Source: Stakelama pacifica (GTDB taxonomy: Bacteria > Pseudomonadota > Alphaproteobacteria > Sphingomonadales > Sphingomonadaceae). From it: a stretch of 64,000 nt of DNA. Below, piece after piece: positions 9,264 through 22,048 of this stretch. The stretch is from positions 124,001 through 188,000 of the forward strand of contig NZ_SNWD01000006.1 of the NCBI RefSeq assembly GCF_004361835.1, read 5' to 3'. The translations under genes were made by a program, and so were the position numbers. The number at the start of each line of letters is the position of its first letter. The first letter of the stretch is position 1. The notes beneath the pieces are model-generated. The model was given only the letters and a program-made list of their open reading frames with translations. It did not search any database and was not told the origin of the DNA.

Positions 9264-9692
9264 TTTTCCTGATCCCATATGCCGGCGGGTCGATCCATCC
9301 CCGCACATCGCGCGATCATGACGAAGTTCAGCTGCACGCCGGGTGCGGCGCCCGGATCGTCAGACCTTCGGATGCGGTTCCTTCGCCCCGACGTAAAGCT
9401 GCCCGTAAGCGCGAATCATTAAGCTGACAGGCCGAAAGGCGCAGCGCGAAGCGATACCACGAACAAAGCTTTGCATTTCCTTGCCCTGCACGTCATTTTT
9501 CGCTTGTTCGCGACCGCGCCTCCTGTAACTTGTCTGATAAATAACGAACGGCAAGGAGGGTTACGACGACGGTCGGAAGCGCGGACAATCGTCTGAATGG
9601 CGCTGCTGCGTGCGGCGCTGTCGCTTCGGCCATTGGGCGAACCTCGCCTGTCCCATGAATATCATCATCACATTTCGACGGCGGACAAGTAC
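9264..9692 (+). promoter_or_regulatory. Leader and promoter region of the dehydratase-lactonase unit with a TTGTCTGATAA box
   Basis: No gene is supported in these 429 bp. A candidate promoter is TTGTTC (9504-9509), a 16-bp spacer, then TAACTT (9526-9531), directly overlapped by TTGTCTGATAAATA (9530-9543). The same 14 bases recur at 16990. TTGTC-N-GATAA is an imperfect palindrome of the size bound by GntR/FCD regulators, and a GntR/FCD gene lies in the cluster at 18575-19321. An AAGGAGGG stretch at 9553-9560 has no good start codon after it. A TGA directly before the ATG at 9597 closes the frame upstream. Confidence 0.5.
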
Positions 9693-11513
9693 ATGAGTGA
9701 AAGCGGTATAAACAAGGACGATATCACCAGCGGCCGGGTGCTGCGATCCCGCGCATGGTTTGACGACCCCAGCAATGCCGACATGACCGCGCTGTATCTT
9801 GAGCGGTACATGAATTTCGGCCTGTCGCTCGAAGAGCTGCAGTCGGGCAAGCCGATCATCGGCATCGCGCAGACGGGCAGCGACCTTTCGCCCTGCAACC
9901 GCCACCATATCGTGCTGGCCGAACGTACCCGCGAAGGCATCCGCCAGGCGGGCGGCATCGCGATCGAATTTCCGGTCCACCCGATTCAGGAAACCGGCAA
10001 GCGCCCGACCGCCGGGCTGGACCGCAACCTTGCCTATATGGCGCTGGTCGAACTGCTCTACGGCTATCCGCTCGACGGCGTGGTGCTGACCACCGGGTGC
10101 GACAAGACGACGCCCGCCTGCCTGATGGCCGCCGCCACGGTGAACATTCCGGCGATCGCGCTGTCGGTCGGCCCGATGCTCAATGGCTGGCACAAGGGTG
10201 AGCGCACCGGGTCGGGCACGATCGTATGGAAGGCGCGCGAGATGCTTGCCGCCGGGGAGATCGACTATCAGGGCTTTATCAAGCTCGTTGCCTCGTCCGC
10301 GCCCTCGACCGGCTATTGCAACACCATGGGCACGGCGACCACGATGAATTCGCTGACCGAAGCGCTGGGCATGAGCCTGCCCGGACAGGCGGCGATCCCT
10401 GCGCCCTATCGCGACCGGCAGGAAGCGGCGTATCGCACCGGGCTTCAGATCGTCGAGATGGTCGCCGAAAACCGCAAACCCTCGGACATTCTGACGCGCG
10501 AAGCGTTCATCAACGCGATCCGGGTCAATTCGGCGATCGGCGGATCGACCAATGCGCCGATCCACCTTAACGCCATTGCCCGCCATGTCGGTGTCGAACT
10601 GTCGATCGACGACTGGCAGACCTATGGCCGCGAAGTGCCGCTGCTCGTCAATCTGCAGCCGGCAGGCGAATATCTGGGTGAGGATTATTATCATGCGGGC
10701 GGCGTGCCCGCGATCGTTGCCGAGCTGATGAAGCAGGGGCTGATCCACGAAGATGCGCTGACCGCCAACGGCAGGACGATGGGCGATAATTGCCGCGACG
10801 CCACGATTGAGGATGAGCGCGTCATCCATCCCTATGACAAGCCGATCCGCGAAAATGCCGGTTTTTCGGTGCTGCGCGGCAATCTGTTCGACAGCGCAAT
10901 CATGAAGCGGTCGGTGATTTCGGACGAATTCCGCCAGCGTTTCCTCTCCGATCCCAATGATCCCGATGCGTTCGAAGGGCCGGTGATCGTGTTCGACGGC
11001 CCCGAAGACTATCACGCCCGGATCGATTCCCCCGATCTGCCGATCACCGACCGCACGATCCTGATCATGCGCGGGGCGGGGCCGATCGGTTATCCCGGTG
11101 CGGCTGAGGTGGTGAATATGCGCCCCTCTGCCGAACTCATCAAACGCGGCGTAGCCTCGCTTCCGTGTATGGGCGACGGACGGCAATCGGGGACGAGCGG
11201 CAGCCCGTCGATCCTCAACGCCTCGCCCGAAGCGGCGGCGATGGGCGGGCTTGCTTTGCTGCAGACCGGGGACAAGGTGCGGATCGACCTCAAGAAAGGC
11301 ACTGCCGATATCCTGATCGACGATGCCGAACTGGCACAGCGCCGCGCCGATCTGGAGGCGAAGGGCGGCTATCCCTATCCGGAATCGCAAACGCCATGGC
11401 AGGAAATGCAGCGCGGCGTGACGAGCCAGTATGACACCGGCGCGGTGCTCGAACCGGCAGTCAAATATCAGCGGATTGCGCAGGTCTACGGCGTTCCGCG
11501 CCACAACCACTAA
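9693..11513 (+). CDS. IlvD/Edd family sugar-acid dehydratase, probably L-arabinonate dehydratase
   Basis: The enzyme removes water from an aldonic acid to give a 2-keto-3-deoxy acid. Of the IlvD/Edd family (606 residues), it is closest by motif to the pentonate subgroup: [52 protein letters not shown]. Cluster-ligand cysteines fall at 68, 136 (TTGCDKTTP) and 209 (YCNTMGTA). Their spacing is the same as Cys59/127/200 recalled for the [2Fe-2S] L-arabinonate dehydratase of Rhizobium. D-xylonate dehydratase is the main alternative, since the sequences are very alike. ATG 9693 is chosen over 9597 because family similarity begins at RVLRSRAWF. The lactonase gene follows 18 bp later, so the two form one unit. 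Confidence 0.85.
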   Translation: MSESGINKDDITSGRVLRSRAWFDDPSNADMTALYLERYMNFGLSLEELQSGKPIIGIAQTGSDLSPCNRHHIVLAERTREGIRQAGGIAIEFPVHPIQETGKRPTAGLDRNLAYMALVELLYGYPLDGVVLTTGCDKTTPACLMAAATVNIPAIALSVGPMLNGWHKGERTGSGTIVWKAREMLAAGEIDYQGFIKLVASSAPSTGYCNTMGTATTMNSLTEALGMSLPGQAAIPAPYRDRQEAAYRTGLQIVEMVAENRKPSDILTREAFINAIRVNSAIGGSTNAPIHLNAIARHVGVELSIDDWQTYGREVPLLVNLQPAGEYLGEDYYHAGGVPAIVAELMKQGLIHEDALTANGRTMGDNCRDATIEDERVIHPYDKPIRENAGFSVLRGNLFDSAIMKRSVISDEFRQRFLSDPNDPDAFEGPVIVFDGPEDYHARIDSPDLPITDRTILIMRGAGPIGYPGAAEVVNMRPSAELIKRGVASLPCMGDGRQSGTSGSPSILNASPEAAAMGGLALLQTGDKVRIDLKKGTADILIDDAELAQRRADLEAKGGYPYPESQTPWQEMQRGVTSQYDTGAVLEPAVKYQRIAQVYGVPRHNH

Positions 11514-11531
11514 AAGCGGGAGAGGGTGCTG

Positions 11532-12404
11532 ATGGCGGCGGACTATCATATCGTCGAACGTGGCGGCACGCGGGATGAACTGGGCGAGGGGCTCTTCTGG
11601 TCGGTGCGCGAACAGGCATTGTACTGGACCGATATTCTCTCGAAGCGGCTCCACCGGCTGACACTGGCGGATATGTCGGTGACAAGCTGGGACATGCCCG
11701 AAATGACCGGCTGGGTCATCGAGCGCGAGCAGGGCGGGATGATCGCCGGGATGCAAACCGGCTTTCATACCCTTGATCTGGATGGCGACACGGTGCGGAC
11801 CGAAGCGATCGCCAATCCGCATCCCGATCTGCCCGACAATCGGATGAACGATGCGAAGGCCGACCGTGCGGGCCGCATCTGGGCGGGATCGATGCCGCTG
11901 ACGGCTGACAAGCCCACCGGCGGTCTGTTCCGGCTCGATCCGGATCACAGCATGCATGTGATGGAATCGGGCTATACGGTTGCCAACGGCCCGACCTTCA
12001 GCGCCGATGGCGAGACCTTTTACCACACCGATACGCCGCACGGCTTTATCTATCGCTTCGCTTTTCCCGGCGACGGCACGCTGGGCGCGCGCGAAACCTT
12101 TGTGCGGTTCGAGGATGGCTGGGGCCGCCCCGACGGCATGACCACCGATGCCGAGGGTGGCATCTGGGTCGCGCATTGGGGCGGCAACTGTATCAGCCGC
12201 TTCACGCCCGATGGAAAACGCGAGCGGGTGATCGAGCTCCCCGCCAGTCAGATCACCAATATCTGTTTTGCGGGGCCGGACCTCGACCGGATGTTCGTCA
12301 CCTCGGCTGCCGAGGGCAAGCATGACGAACCGCTTTCCGGGTCGCTGTTCGAAGTGGAGACCGGGGGCGTACAGGGCCTCGCCCCCGGCCTGTTCAAAGG
12401 CTGA
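11532..12404 (+). CDS. SMP-30/gluconolactonase family sugar lactonase
   Basis: This 290-residue six-bladed beta-propeller hydrolase is expected to open the aldono-lactone produced by the aldose dehydrogenase. Family signatures are LGEGLFWSVREQALYWTDI near residue 15 (the metal-ligand Glu), DNRMNDAKADRAGRIWAGSM around residue 115, VANGPTFSADG and PDGMTTDAEGGIWVAHWGG (Asp near 200). The dehydratase gene ends 18 bp upstream. ATG 11532 follows GGGAGAGG at ideal spacing; a GTG at 11526 is less likely. The natural lactone is inferred from context to be L-arabinono-1,4-lactone. The gene ends just before a palindromic repeat that separates it from the convergent GH127 gene. Confidence 0.85.
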   Translation: MAADYHIVERGGTRDELGEGLFWSVREQALYWTDILSKRLHRLTLADMSVTSWDMPEMTGWVIEREQGGMIAGMQTGFHTLDLDGDTVRTEAIANPHPDLPDNRMNDAKADRAGRIWAGSMPLTADKPTGGLFRLDPDHSMHVMESGYTVANGPTFSADGETFYHTDTPHGFIYRFAFPGDGTLGARETFVRFEDGWGRPDGMTTDAEGGIWVAHWGGNCISRFTPDGKRERVIELPASQITNICFAGPDLDRMFVTSAAEGKHDEPLSGSLFEVETGGVQGLAPGLFKG

Positions 12405-12411
12405 GAATCCG

Positions 12412-12503
12412 CCCCGTCATCATTGCGAGGAACGAAGCGACGCGGCAATCCAGCTCATCGCGCGCCGCTGGATTGCTTCGCTCCGCTCGCAATGACGACG
12501 GGG
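12412..12503. repeat. Dispersed palindromic repeat, copy 1
   Basis: The ends CCCCGTCATCATTGCGAG and CTCGCAATGACGACGGGG are inverted copies with one mismatch, and an inner GCAATCCAG / CTGGATTGC pair adds to the fold. Related copies lie at 26533-26630 and 33565-33651. It sits between two convergent genes. Confidence 0.8.
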
Positions 12504-12517
12504 TTCAGGGCGCACGA

Positions 12518-14872
12518 TCAGACGCTCGTTCCGCGTCCTTCGGCTTCCAGCATCCGCACCTCATAGACCCGGCAATCGGTGCCCGCCGTTTCGAAGCGCA
12601 CGCGCACCTTGTCCTTGCCCGCTGTCCAGCCGGCCGGAATCGCGTAATCGACCGAGGTCCATTCTTTCAGCGGCGGCACCGCGCGGCGTTCCTCGGCCAG
12701 CTTCTTTCCGTCGATCAGGATGACGAAATCCTTGTTGACCTCCTCACCCCAATAGAGCGCGCGCAGCACCATCGGGCCGGGGCGAACGGCAAGCGTGAAT
12801 TCGACGAAATTACCCTTGCCCCAGGGGAGCAACCGCCCGCTCTTGCCCGCCCAGCTTTGCAGATCGGCATGGTTCAGCGCGAAATCATGGTCACGCTCGG
12901 GCTGTTGCTCGCCGATATCGATCTGATCGACGGTGCGTTTTTTCAGCGCCTGTTGCGCGCGCTGGTCCGCGATGAACGCCGCCGATTCCTGTTCCCAGCG
13001 CGCTGGCGTGAAACTCGGGAAATAGACCGCGGTGCGCCGGTCATAGCGGTTAAAAAAAGGAAGCAGCTCCACCGCCTGAGGCTTTGCGCCGTTCAGCCGG
13101 AAATGGTGCGCAGCGGCGTCTACCGGGGCCACCGCCTCGCGCGGCGATGCCCCGACCAGCGCAGGCGGCAGGCTTTCCCACGGGTCGGTATCGGGCCCAA
13201 GATCGCCCGCAAGCACGACTGGGCCGTGGGTAAAGGCGACAATACCCGGATCATCGGCCATCGGTTCGACGGCAAGCGCCATGGGCAGTACCAGCTCGAC
13301 CCGGTCGCCTGCCCGCCATTTGCGCGCCAGCCAGGCATAGCCGCCGCGCTTCTGAAAGCGCACAGTTTCGCCATTGACCCTGACCCGCGGCGCGTCGCTC
13401 CATTCTGGCAGGCGGAGCGCAAGCGCACGGTCCATCGGCGCATTCACCTCGATCGTGACCGTGTCCGAAAAAGGATAGTCGCCTGACAGGGAAAGCTTCG
13501 CGCCCTCCCAGTCGAGCACCGAGGGGATGAACAGATTCACGTACAGCGCCGCATCGTCGTGCCAGTAGATCGAATCGCCGTGCTTGGCATGGCTCTCCAG
13601 CCCCGATCCGACACAGCACCAGAAACTGTCATGCGGCGTCGACCATGTGCGCCTCGCCCCCGCAGATAAGGGCATGAAATAGGCGAACATGCCGCTATCG
13701 GGATTCTGGCTGGCGAGCACATGGTTGAGATGAATGCGCTCATAAAAATCGAACAAAGCCGCATCGGGTGCCCAGCCATATTGATGCCGGGTGAGCTTCA
13801 GCATGTTGTAGCTGTTGCAATGTTCGCAGGTCCGCTCGGTAATCGCTTTGCTAAGCTGGTCGGGCGGACCGAAATGTTCGGCTTCGGAATTGCCGCCGAT
13901 CACATAGCTGTGATGGTGCGCCACCACATCGCGGAAGAAACGCGCGGCGACATGGTCCTTCTCGCCGCCGCCCAGTTCATAGATTCGCGCCAGCCCGATC
14001 AGCTTGGGGATCTGCGTATTGGCGTGCAGCCCGGCAAGCTTGTCCTGCTCGCCGGCCAGCGGATCGAGCACGCGATGGTCGTAAATCTTCTCGGCAATGC
14101 GCAGCCAGCGAGGATTGCCGGTCAGCGCATAGGTCTCGGCATAGGCTTCGTTCAGCCCGCCATATTCGGCCTTTAGCAGCGTCTGCATCTGTGCTTCGGA
14201 CAGACCCTCCAGGATCGTGCCCAGATAGCCCGCCATGCCGATCAGCACCGGCATCGCCGCATCGACCTTTGCGATGCGCACGGCGTCGATCAGGCCCGCC
14301 TGCACCTTGTGCCAGGTATAAAGCGGCACCCAGCCGCCATTCACATCGAACCCGCCGGTGCGAATATCGCCGCGCCGGATTTCCTCATAGACGATCTTGC
14401 CGTCGACCTCTTTGCCGTCGCGTTCGACCGTGGTGCCGCCGATATAGCCATCGCCCTGCGCCGCCTGACATGCGGCAAGCTCGCCGATGATATAGGCGAC
14501 GCGCTCGCGCACCGCCGCATCGCCGGTCTGGGCATGCATCAGCGAACAGGCGCTGAGATAATGGCCAAGCGTATGCCCCGCGATCCCCCGCGCTTCCCAG
14601 CCGCCATAGACCGGCGCTTTCGGCTCCAGTCCGGCCCCTGCGCGGAAGTTGTGGAGCAACCGGTCGGGATCGAGCGACAGCAGATAGGCGCGGTTCGCCT
14701 CAATCGCGCGCAGGAACGGCCCCTCGGTCAGTCGTACCGATTCGAGCGGAACCGGGCGTACCCGGATGCGGTAGCCGGTCGCCGCGCCCTGCGGCGCAGC
14801 GCGCGCGAACCCGGCGGGAAGGGCGAGCGCCGCAGCGCTTGCCGATGCCATGAAGCCACGCCGACCAATCAT
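12518..14872 (-). CDS. GH127 beta-L-arabinofuranosidase, exported by Tat-like signal
   Basis: This 784-residue glycoside hydrolase starts with a twin-arginine-type leader (GRRGFMASASAAALALPAG), so it acts outside the cytoplasm. The GH127 metal site is visible: Glu332 in the GGNSEAEHFGPP block, Glu350 and Cys352 in TCEHCNSYNMLKLTR, and Cys419-Cys420 in FWCCVGSG. In HypBA1 a Glu and three Cys bind zinc and one of the paired Cys is the nucleophile. Known GH127 enzymes release L-arabinose from beta-L-arabinofuranosides. It is the last gene of a minus-strand run starting at 16862, which supplies enzymes for oxidising the sugar released. Confidence 0.9.
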   Translation of the reverse strand: MIGRRGFMASASAAALALPAGFARAAPQGAATGYRIRVRPVPLESVRLTEGPFLRAIEANRAYLLSLDPDRLLHNFRAGAGLEPKAPVYGGWEARGIAGHTLGHYLSACSLMHAQTGDAAVRERVAYIIGELAACQAAQGDGYIGGTTVERDGKEVDGKIVYEEIRRGDIRTGGFDVNGGWVPLYTWHKVQAGLIDAVRIAKVDAAMPVLIGMAGYLGTILEGLSEAQMQTLLKAEYGGLNEAYAETYALTGNPRWLRIAEKIYDHRVLDPLAGEQDKLAGLHANTQIPKLIGLARIYELGGGEKDHVAARFFRDVVAHHHSYVIGGNSEAEHFGPPDQLSKAITERTCEHCNSYNMLKLTRHQYGWAPDAALFDFYERIHLNHVLASQNPDSGMFAYFMPLSAGARRTWSTPHDSFWCCVGSGLESHAKHGDSIYWHDDAALYVNLFIPSVLDWEGAKLSLSGDYPFSDTVTIEVNAPMDRALALRLPEWSDAPRVRVNGETVRFQKRGGYAWLARKWRAGDRVELVLPMALAVEPMADDPGIVAFTHGPVVLAGDLGPDTDPWESLPPALVGASPREAVAPVDAAAHHFRLNGAKPQAVELLPFFNRYDRRTAVYFPSFTPARWEQESAAFIADQRAQQALKKRTVDQIDIGEQQPERDHDFALNHADLQSWAGKSGRLLPWGKGNFVEFTLAVRPGPMVLRALYWGEEVNKDFVILIDGKKLAEERRAVPPLKEWTSVDYAIPAGWTAGKDKVRVRFETAGTDCRVYEVRMLEAEGRGTSV

Positions 14873-14952
14873 CGCATGAGTTCCGAACGGGCGGGCGAGG
14901 GCGACGGCTTCATGGCAATTCTCCTGCGATATCCGGCTGTTTCCGCCGGTTC

Positions 14953-15873
14953 TTATTCTTCGAACGGGCCAACCTCGCGGCGTCGGCCGAGCAGATAGGC
15001 ATCGGCGACATGGCGGAACGGGGAGAGGTCGGCATCGCTCTGACGCGCATCGAGCAATTTTGCGAAATGGCGATACAGCCGCGCATATTCGGGATCGTCA
15101 TCGACCGCGACGGCTTCGCCATCGACCGCCATTTTCGATGCGCCCTCGCTCAGCTTCAGATGCCCGGCATCGGTTTCGATCACGATGTCCCAGGTCTGCG
15201 GCCCGCGCTGGTCGAAATCGAACTCCACCCGTACCGGCGCGTCGCCATGGGTATAGTCCAGATCGGCCGCGATCGGCGCGTCGCGGTTCGAGGGGAAGCG
15301 CAACTCCGCCGATTGCAGCATCATCGGCAACGGCAGGATATGCGTCAGCACCGACAGCGCATTGATCCCCGGATCGAACACGCCGATCCCCGGTTCCCAG
15401 ATCCATGCCTGACCCGGATGCCAGACGCGGACATCCTCTTTCCAGTTCACCTCGACCCGGCGGATCGTCTTGCCGTCCAGCCATTGTTTCGCCGGTTCGA
15501 CCGCCGCGGCCTCACGCGAATGCCAGGTCGCATAGAAAACGCGTCCCGCGTCGCGTGCCATCCCGGCAAAGGTCTCCGCCTCGCTGATCGTCGCTGCGGG
15601 CGGCTTTTCGATCATCACGTCCAGATTATGCGACAGCGCCTCGGCAATCACCTGCATCCGGCCGCGCGGCGGGGTGCAGATCGACACCGCCTGCACCTCG
15701 GGATGCGCCTGCACCATCTCGGCAATGGTGCGATAGCCGGGAATGCCTTCAGGGGGCTGATGCCCGGTCACGGCGGCGACCAGTTCGAAGCGGTCGCTTG
15801 CGGCAATGGTGGGGACATGCTGGTCGCGGGCGATCTTGCCGATCCCGACCAGTGCGATTTTCGTAACACTCAC
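14953..15873 (-). CDS. Gfo/Idh/MocA family L-arabinose/D-galactose 1-dehydrogenase
   Basis: This NAD(P)-dependent enzyme is predicted to oxidise the anomeric carbon of L-arabinose or D-galactose to the lactone. In its 306 residues, the Rossmann start is ALVGIGKIARDQH (residues 7-19), the catalytic Lys is in EKPP (89-92) and WKEDVRVWHPGQAWIWEPG (144-162) is a signature shared with the Azospirillum L-arabinose 1-dehydrogenase and Pseudomonas galactose dehydrogenase as recalled. The start overlaps the AraD1 stop by 4 bp (ATGA coupling). Azospirillum-type enzymes accept both sugars, which matters because a beta-galactosidase elsewhere in the window carries the same upstream box. Confidence 0.88.
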   Translation of the reverse strand: MSVTKIALVGIGKIARDQHVPTIAASDRFELVAAVTGHQPPEGIPGYRTIAEMVQAHPEVQAVSICTPPRGRMQVIAEALSHNLDVMIEKPPAATISEAETFAGMARDAGRVFYATWHSREAAAVEPAKQWLDGKTIRRVEVNWKEDVRVWHPGQAWIWEPGIGVFDPGINALSVLTHILPLPMMLQSAELRFPSNRDAPIAADLDYTHGDAPVRVEFDFDQRGPQTWDIVIETDAGHLKLSEGASKMAVDGEAVAVDDDPEYARLYRHFAKLLDARQSDADLSPFRHVADAYLLGRRREVGPFEE

Positions 15874-16862
15874 AGCGAAAGCACCTCGATCTGATCCGGA
15901 GCAGGAGCGGCAGCGCGCGCCAGCGGGTTGCGCACGGGCAAAGTGAAGGGCGCTGCCTCCACCTCGAAAATATCGCCCTCCTGCGTCTTCACATTGTCGG
16001 CAAAGGACAGGGTGGCGGTGCCGAAGAAATGAACATGCACATCGCCCGGACGGCGGAACAGATCATATTTGAAATGATGATGTTCGAGGTTGCGCAGCGA
16101 ATGCGACATATTCGCTTCGCCCGACAGGAACGGCTTTTCCCACAGAGTCTCGCCATCGCGCACGATCCGGCTGGTGCCGCGAACATCCTGCGGAAGCTCG
16201 CCGAGCAGCAATTCGGGGCCGAGTGCCGCCTGACGCAGTTTCGAATGGGCGAGCCACAGATAATTGCCGCGCTCGGTCACATGGTCCGAAAATTCATTGC
16301 CCAGCGCAAAGCCAAGGCGGCGCGGGCGGCCCGCATCGTCGATGATATAGATGCCCGCAATTTCCGGCTCTTCCGATCCGTCGAGCGCGAAATGGGGCGA
16401 TTCGAGCGGCGCACCCGGCGCGACCAGACAGCTTCCGTCGCCTTTGTAAAACCATTCGGGCTGCGCCCCGGTGGCGCCGTCGGCGGGCCTTCCGCCCTCA
16501 AGCCCCATGTTGAACATGCGCATCGAATCGGTCATCTGGCCGCCCGCCGCCGCCTGATGCATCTTGTTGCGCCCCTCGGCCGAACCAAGATGGGTGAGGC
16601 CGGTTCCGGTCATCAGACAATGTGCCGGATCGGGATGGTCGATCGGCGCCAGAAAGCGCCCTTCTGCGGCGATCGCCGCGGGATCGACCGCGTCGCCCGC
16701 CGCCTGCTCGGCCGCATGGGCAAGCGAAATGCCGCGCGCAATCGCATCGCGCGCCAGGTCGTAGGTGCTGGCGATGTTGTTCAGGCGCACCGCTGCGCCG
16801 CCTTCCTTCAGCATCGCGACATGGCGGGTGCCGTCGCTTTCCCGATACTGGATCAACTGCAC
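15870..16862 (-). CDS. AraD1/GguC family protein, probable 2-keto-3-deoxy-L-arabinonate dehydratase
   Basis: The 330-residue protein belongs to the fumarylacetoacetate-hydrolase superfamily AraD1 subgroup: ILMTGTGLTHLGSAEGRNKMH-like segment (here MTGTGLTHLGSAEGRNKMHQ), EPEIAGIYIIDDAGRPRRLG, LGNEFSDHVTERGNYLWLAH and GDVHVHFFGTATLSFAD. The acidic residues of EPE and GNEFSDH are the usual metal ligands. AraD1 enzymes dehydrate 2-keto-3-deoxy-L-arabinonate to alpha-ketoglutaric semialdehyde. It is first in a minus-strand operon with the aldose dehydrogenase and GH127 genes. The dehydrogenase that would finish the route (semialdehyde to alpha-ketoglutarate) is not in this window. Confidence 0.85.
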   Translation of the reverse strand: MQLIQYRESDGTRHVAMLKEGGAAVRLNNIASTYDLARDAIARGISLAHAAEQAAGDAVDPAAIAAEGRFLAPIDHPDPAHCLMTGTGLTHLGSAEGRNKMHQAAAGGQMTDSMRMFNMGLEGGRPADGATGAQPEWFYKGDGSCLVAPGAPLESPHFALDGSEEPEIAGIYIIDDAGRPRRLGFALGNEFSDHVTERGNYLWLAHSKLRQAALGPELLLGELPQDVRGTSRIVRDGETLWEKPFLSGEANMSHSLRNLEHHHFKYDLFRRPGDVHVHFFGTATLSFADNVKTQEGDIFEVEAAPFTLPVRNPLARAAAPAPDQIEVLSL

Positions 16863-16914
16863 GATAAACTCTCCTGATCGTATTGCGGCATATCCCTTTC
16901 AGGATTTGTCGGCA

Positions 16915-17000
16915 TTACTCAGACATTAAAACCAATCCCGCAAGGCCCAATTTCGCTGTTGCAGCCATGCAAAACACGCCTTACCACTATTGTCTGATAA
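16915..17000. promoter_or_regulatory. Two TGTCTGA operator-like boxes in the divergent sugar promoter region
   Basis: The 335-bp gap between the AraD1 operon (minus) and the permease (plus) holds ATGTCTGAGTAA at 16915-16926 (minus strand) and TTGTCTGATAA at 16990-17000 (plus strand). The second is identical over 14 bases to the box at 9530. Two boxes in a divergent promoter suit coordinate control by the GntR/FCD regulator at 18575-19321. Confidence 0.5.
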
Positions 17001-17197
17001 ATAGATCACAATTTTGGAGAGCCGAATGTCGCACCCACCGATCCCATGTCCGCCCGTCCCATATGGCCGCCGACAGGCCATTGGTTCCTGACACGATCAT
17101 GACACGCGCCTTCGCCACGGTGTAAGACGCATTATTCAGATGATCGCGTAGCGGCGACGCAATCGCCGTTCAACCCATCAACCCGGCAGGAACATAC

Positions 17198-18529
17198 ATG
17201 GTATCCGGAGCACCCACCCCAGGACAGACTGGCGCGCAGCATCCGCGCAAAACCTATACCGCCGCTTTGTCGGTGCTTGCCTCGCTTTTCTTCATGTGGG
17301 GCTTCATCACGGTTCTGAACGACATTCTGATTCCGCATCTGAAAGTCGTGTTCGACCTGAACTATACGCAGGCGCTGCTCGTGCAGTTCGTCTGGTTCAT
17401 CGCCTATTTCGTGATGTCGATTCCCTCGGCAAAGCTGCTCGAACGCACCGGCTATAAATGGTCGATCGTGATCGGCCTCGGCATCATGGCGGTCGGCGCG
17501 CTGGGCTTTCTGCCCGCCTCGCAATTCGTGTCCTACGGCTTCTTCCTTGGCGCGCTGTTCGTTCTGGCATCGGGGATCACGCTGCTTCAGGTCGCGGCCA
17601 ATCCGTATGTCGCGGTGCTCGGCCCGCCCGAAACCTCTTCGGCGCGCCTCAATCTGGTGCAGGCGATGAATTCGGCCGGCACGATGGTCGCGCCGATCTT
17701 CGGCAGCCTGCTGATCCTCGGGCGCAGCAGTTCGGGCGCGATCGAGGGCGGCGATGCAGTCGCGGTGAAACTGACCGAGGCGCAGAAGCTCGCCGACGCC
17801 CAGTCGGTCCAGGCACCCTATATCGGCATCGTCATCGTGCTGCTGATCCTTGCGGTTATCTTCGCGCTCATCAAGCTGCCCGATCTCGGCAGCGATACCC
17901 GCCGCGTCGCGCGGGAGGAGCGCAAGCAGCACAGCCTGTGGAAACATCGCAACCTCGTCTTCGGCATTCCCGCGATCTTCATCTATCTGATCGCGGAAAT
18001 CGGTGTAGGCAGCCTGCTCATCAGCTTCATCACCCGGCCCGATATCGGCGCGCTGACGCCTGAAAAGGCGGGAACCTATCTCACCCTGCTCTGGGGCGGG
18101 ATGATGGTCGGCCGCTTTATCGGAAGTGCGCTGATGCGCTATATCCGCGCCGAAACCATGCTGGCGGGCGCTGCGACCGGCGCCTTCGTGCTGCTGATGT
18201 TCGTGGTGTTCGGCACCGGCCATATTTCGATGTGGGCGCTGGTGCTGGTCGGATTGTTCCATTCGATCATGTTCCCGACGATCTTCACGCTTGGCATTCG
18301 CGGTCTCGGCCCGCTGACCGAGGAAGGATCGGGGCTGCTGATCATGGCGATTGCGGGCGGCGCGCTTGCAACCGGTCAGGGCTGGCTTGCCGACCATTTC
18401 GGGCTGCAATGGTCGTTCCTGCTGCCTGCGGTCTGCGAAATCTATGTGCTGTTCTATGCTTTATGGGGCAGCAAGCCGACCAACGCGATCGCCGAAAGCG
18501 AGCCTCTGGAGCCCGCCGCGACGGCATAA
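17198..18529 (+). CDS. FucP-type (FHS family) sugar:proton MFS permease
   Basis: The 443-residue, 12-helix major facilitator has the features of the L-fucose:H+ symporter group: LFFMWGFITVLNDILIPHLK in the first helix, where the Asp corresponds to the proton-coupling residue of FucP, then LVQFVWFIAYFVMSIPSAKL, and LQVAANPYVAVLGPPETSSA. It lies in the plasma membrane and is predicted to import the sugar used by the neighbouring oxidative pathway, probably L-arabinose or another aldose. It is divergent from the AraD1 operon across a shared regulatory region and convergent with the GntR gene, from which a hairpin separates it. Confidence 0.88.
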   Translation: MVSGAPTPGQTGAQHPRKTYTAALSVLASLFFMWGFITVLNDILIPHLKVVFDLNYTQALLVQFVWFIAYFVMSIPSAKLLERTGYKWSIVIGLGIMAVGALGFLPASQFVSYGFFLGALFVLASGITLLQVAANPYVAVLGPPETSSARLNLVQAMNSAGTMVAPIFGSLLILGRSSSGAIEGGDAVAVKLTEAQKLADAQSVQAPYIGIVIVLLILAVIFALIKLPDLGSDTRRVAREERKQHSLWKHRNLVFGIPAIFIYLIAEIGVGSLLISFITRPDIGALTPEKAGTYLTLLWGGMMVGRFIGSALMRYIRAETMLAGAATGAFVLLMFVVFGTGHISMWALVLVGLFHSIMFPTIFTLGIRGLGPLTEEGSGLLIMAIAGGALATGQGWLADHFGLQWSFLLPAVCEIYVLFYALWGSKPTNAIAESEPLEPAATA

Positions 18530-18536
18530 GCACGGG

Positions 18537-18567
18537 AAGGGGGTGAGCCGGCAGCGCTCGCCCCTTT
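18537..18567. terminator. Terminator between the convergent permease and GntR genes
   Basis: AAGGGGGTGAGC pairs with GCTCGCCCCTTT (12 bp with two G-U pairs) across a 7-base loop. T and A runs at the base let it serve both convergent genes. Confidence 0.65.
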
Positions 18568-18574
18568 AACGCCC

Positions 18575-21930
<3,356 letters not shown>

Positions 21931-21951
21931 TTCCGCGCCGCCTGACCGGTG

Positions 21952-22003
21952 GCGCAAAAAAGGGGCCGCGCTTCCTGTCAGGGGGCGCGGCCCTTTTGCG
22001 CAA
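21952..22003. terminator. Strong hairpin terminator after gyrB
   Basis: GGGCCGCGC (21963-21971) pairs perfectly with GCGCGGCCC (21985-21993) and is followed by TTTT. An outer GCGCAAAAAAG / CTTTTGCGC complement makes it potentially bidirectional. Confidence 0.85.
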
Positions 22004-22048
22004 GGCCGGCGATGCAACCATCGCGCCGCCCGGCGCATTGGTTGGGGC

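Noticed and set aside
9264..9500. Integration site or island at the tRNA-Phe 3' end
   Set aside because: No integrase and no repeated tRNA 3' end downstream; composition stays like the core chromosome.
9561..12323. 920-codon minus-strand frame opposite the dehydratase and lactonase
   Set aside because: Antisense shadow of two well-supported plus-strand enzymes; no recognisable domain.
12473..13486. Plus-strand frame of 337 codons opposite the GH127 gene
   Set aside because: Antisense shadow; the minus-strand frame carries the catalytic Cys/Glu motifs.
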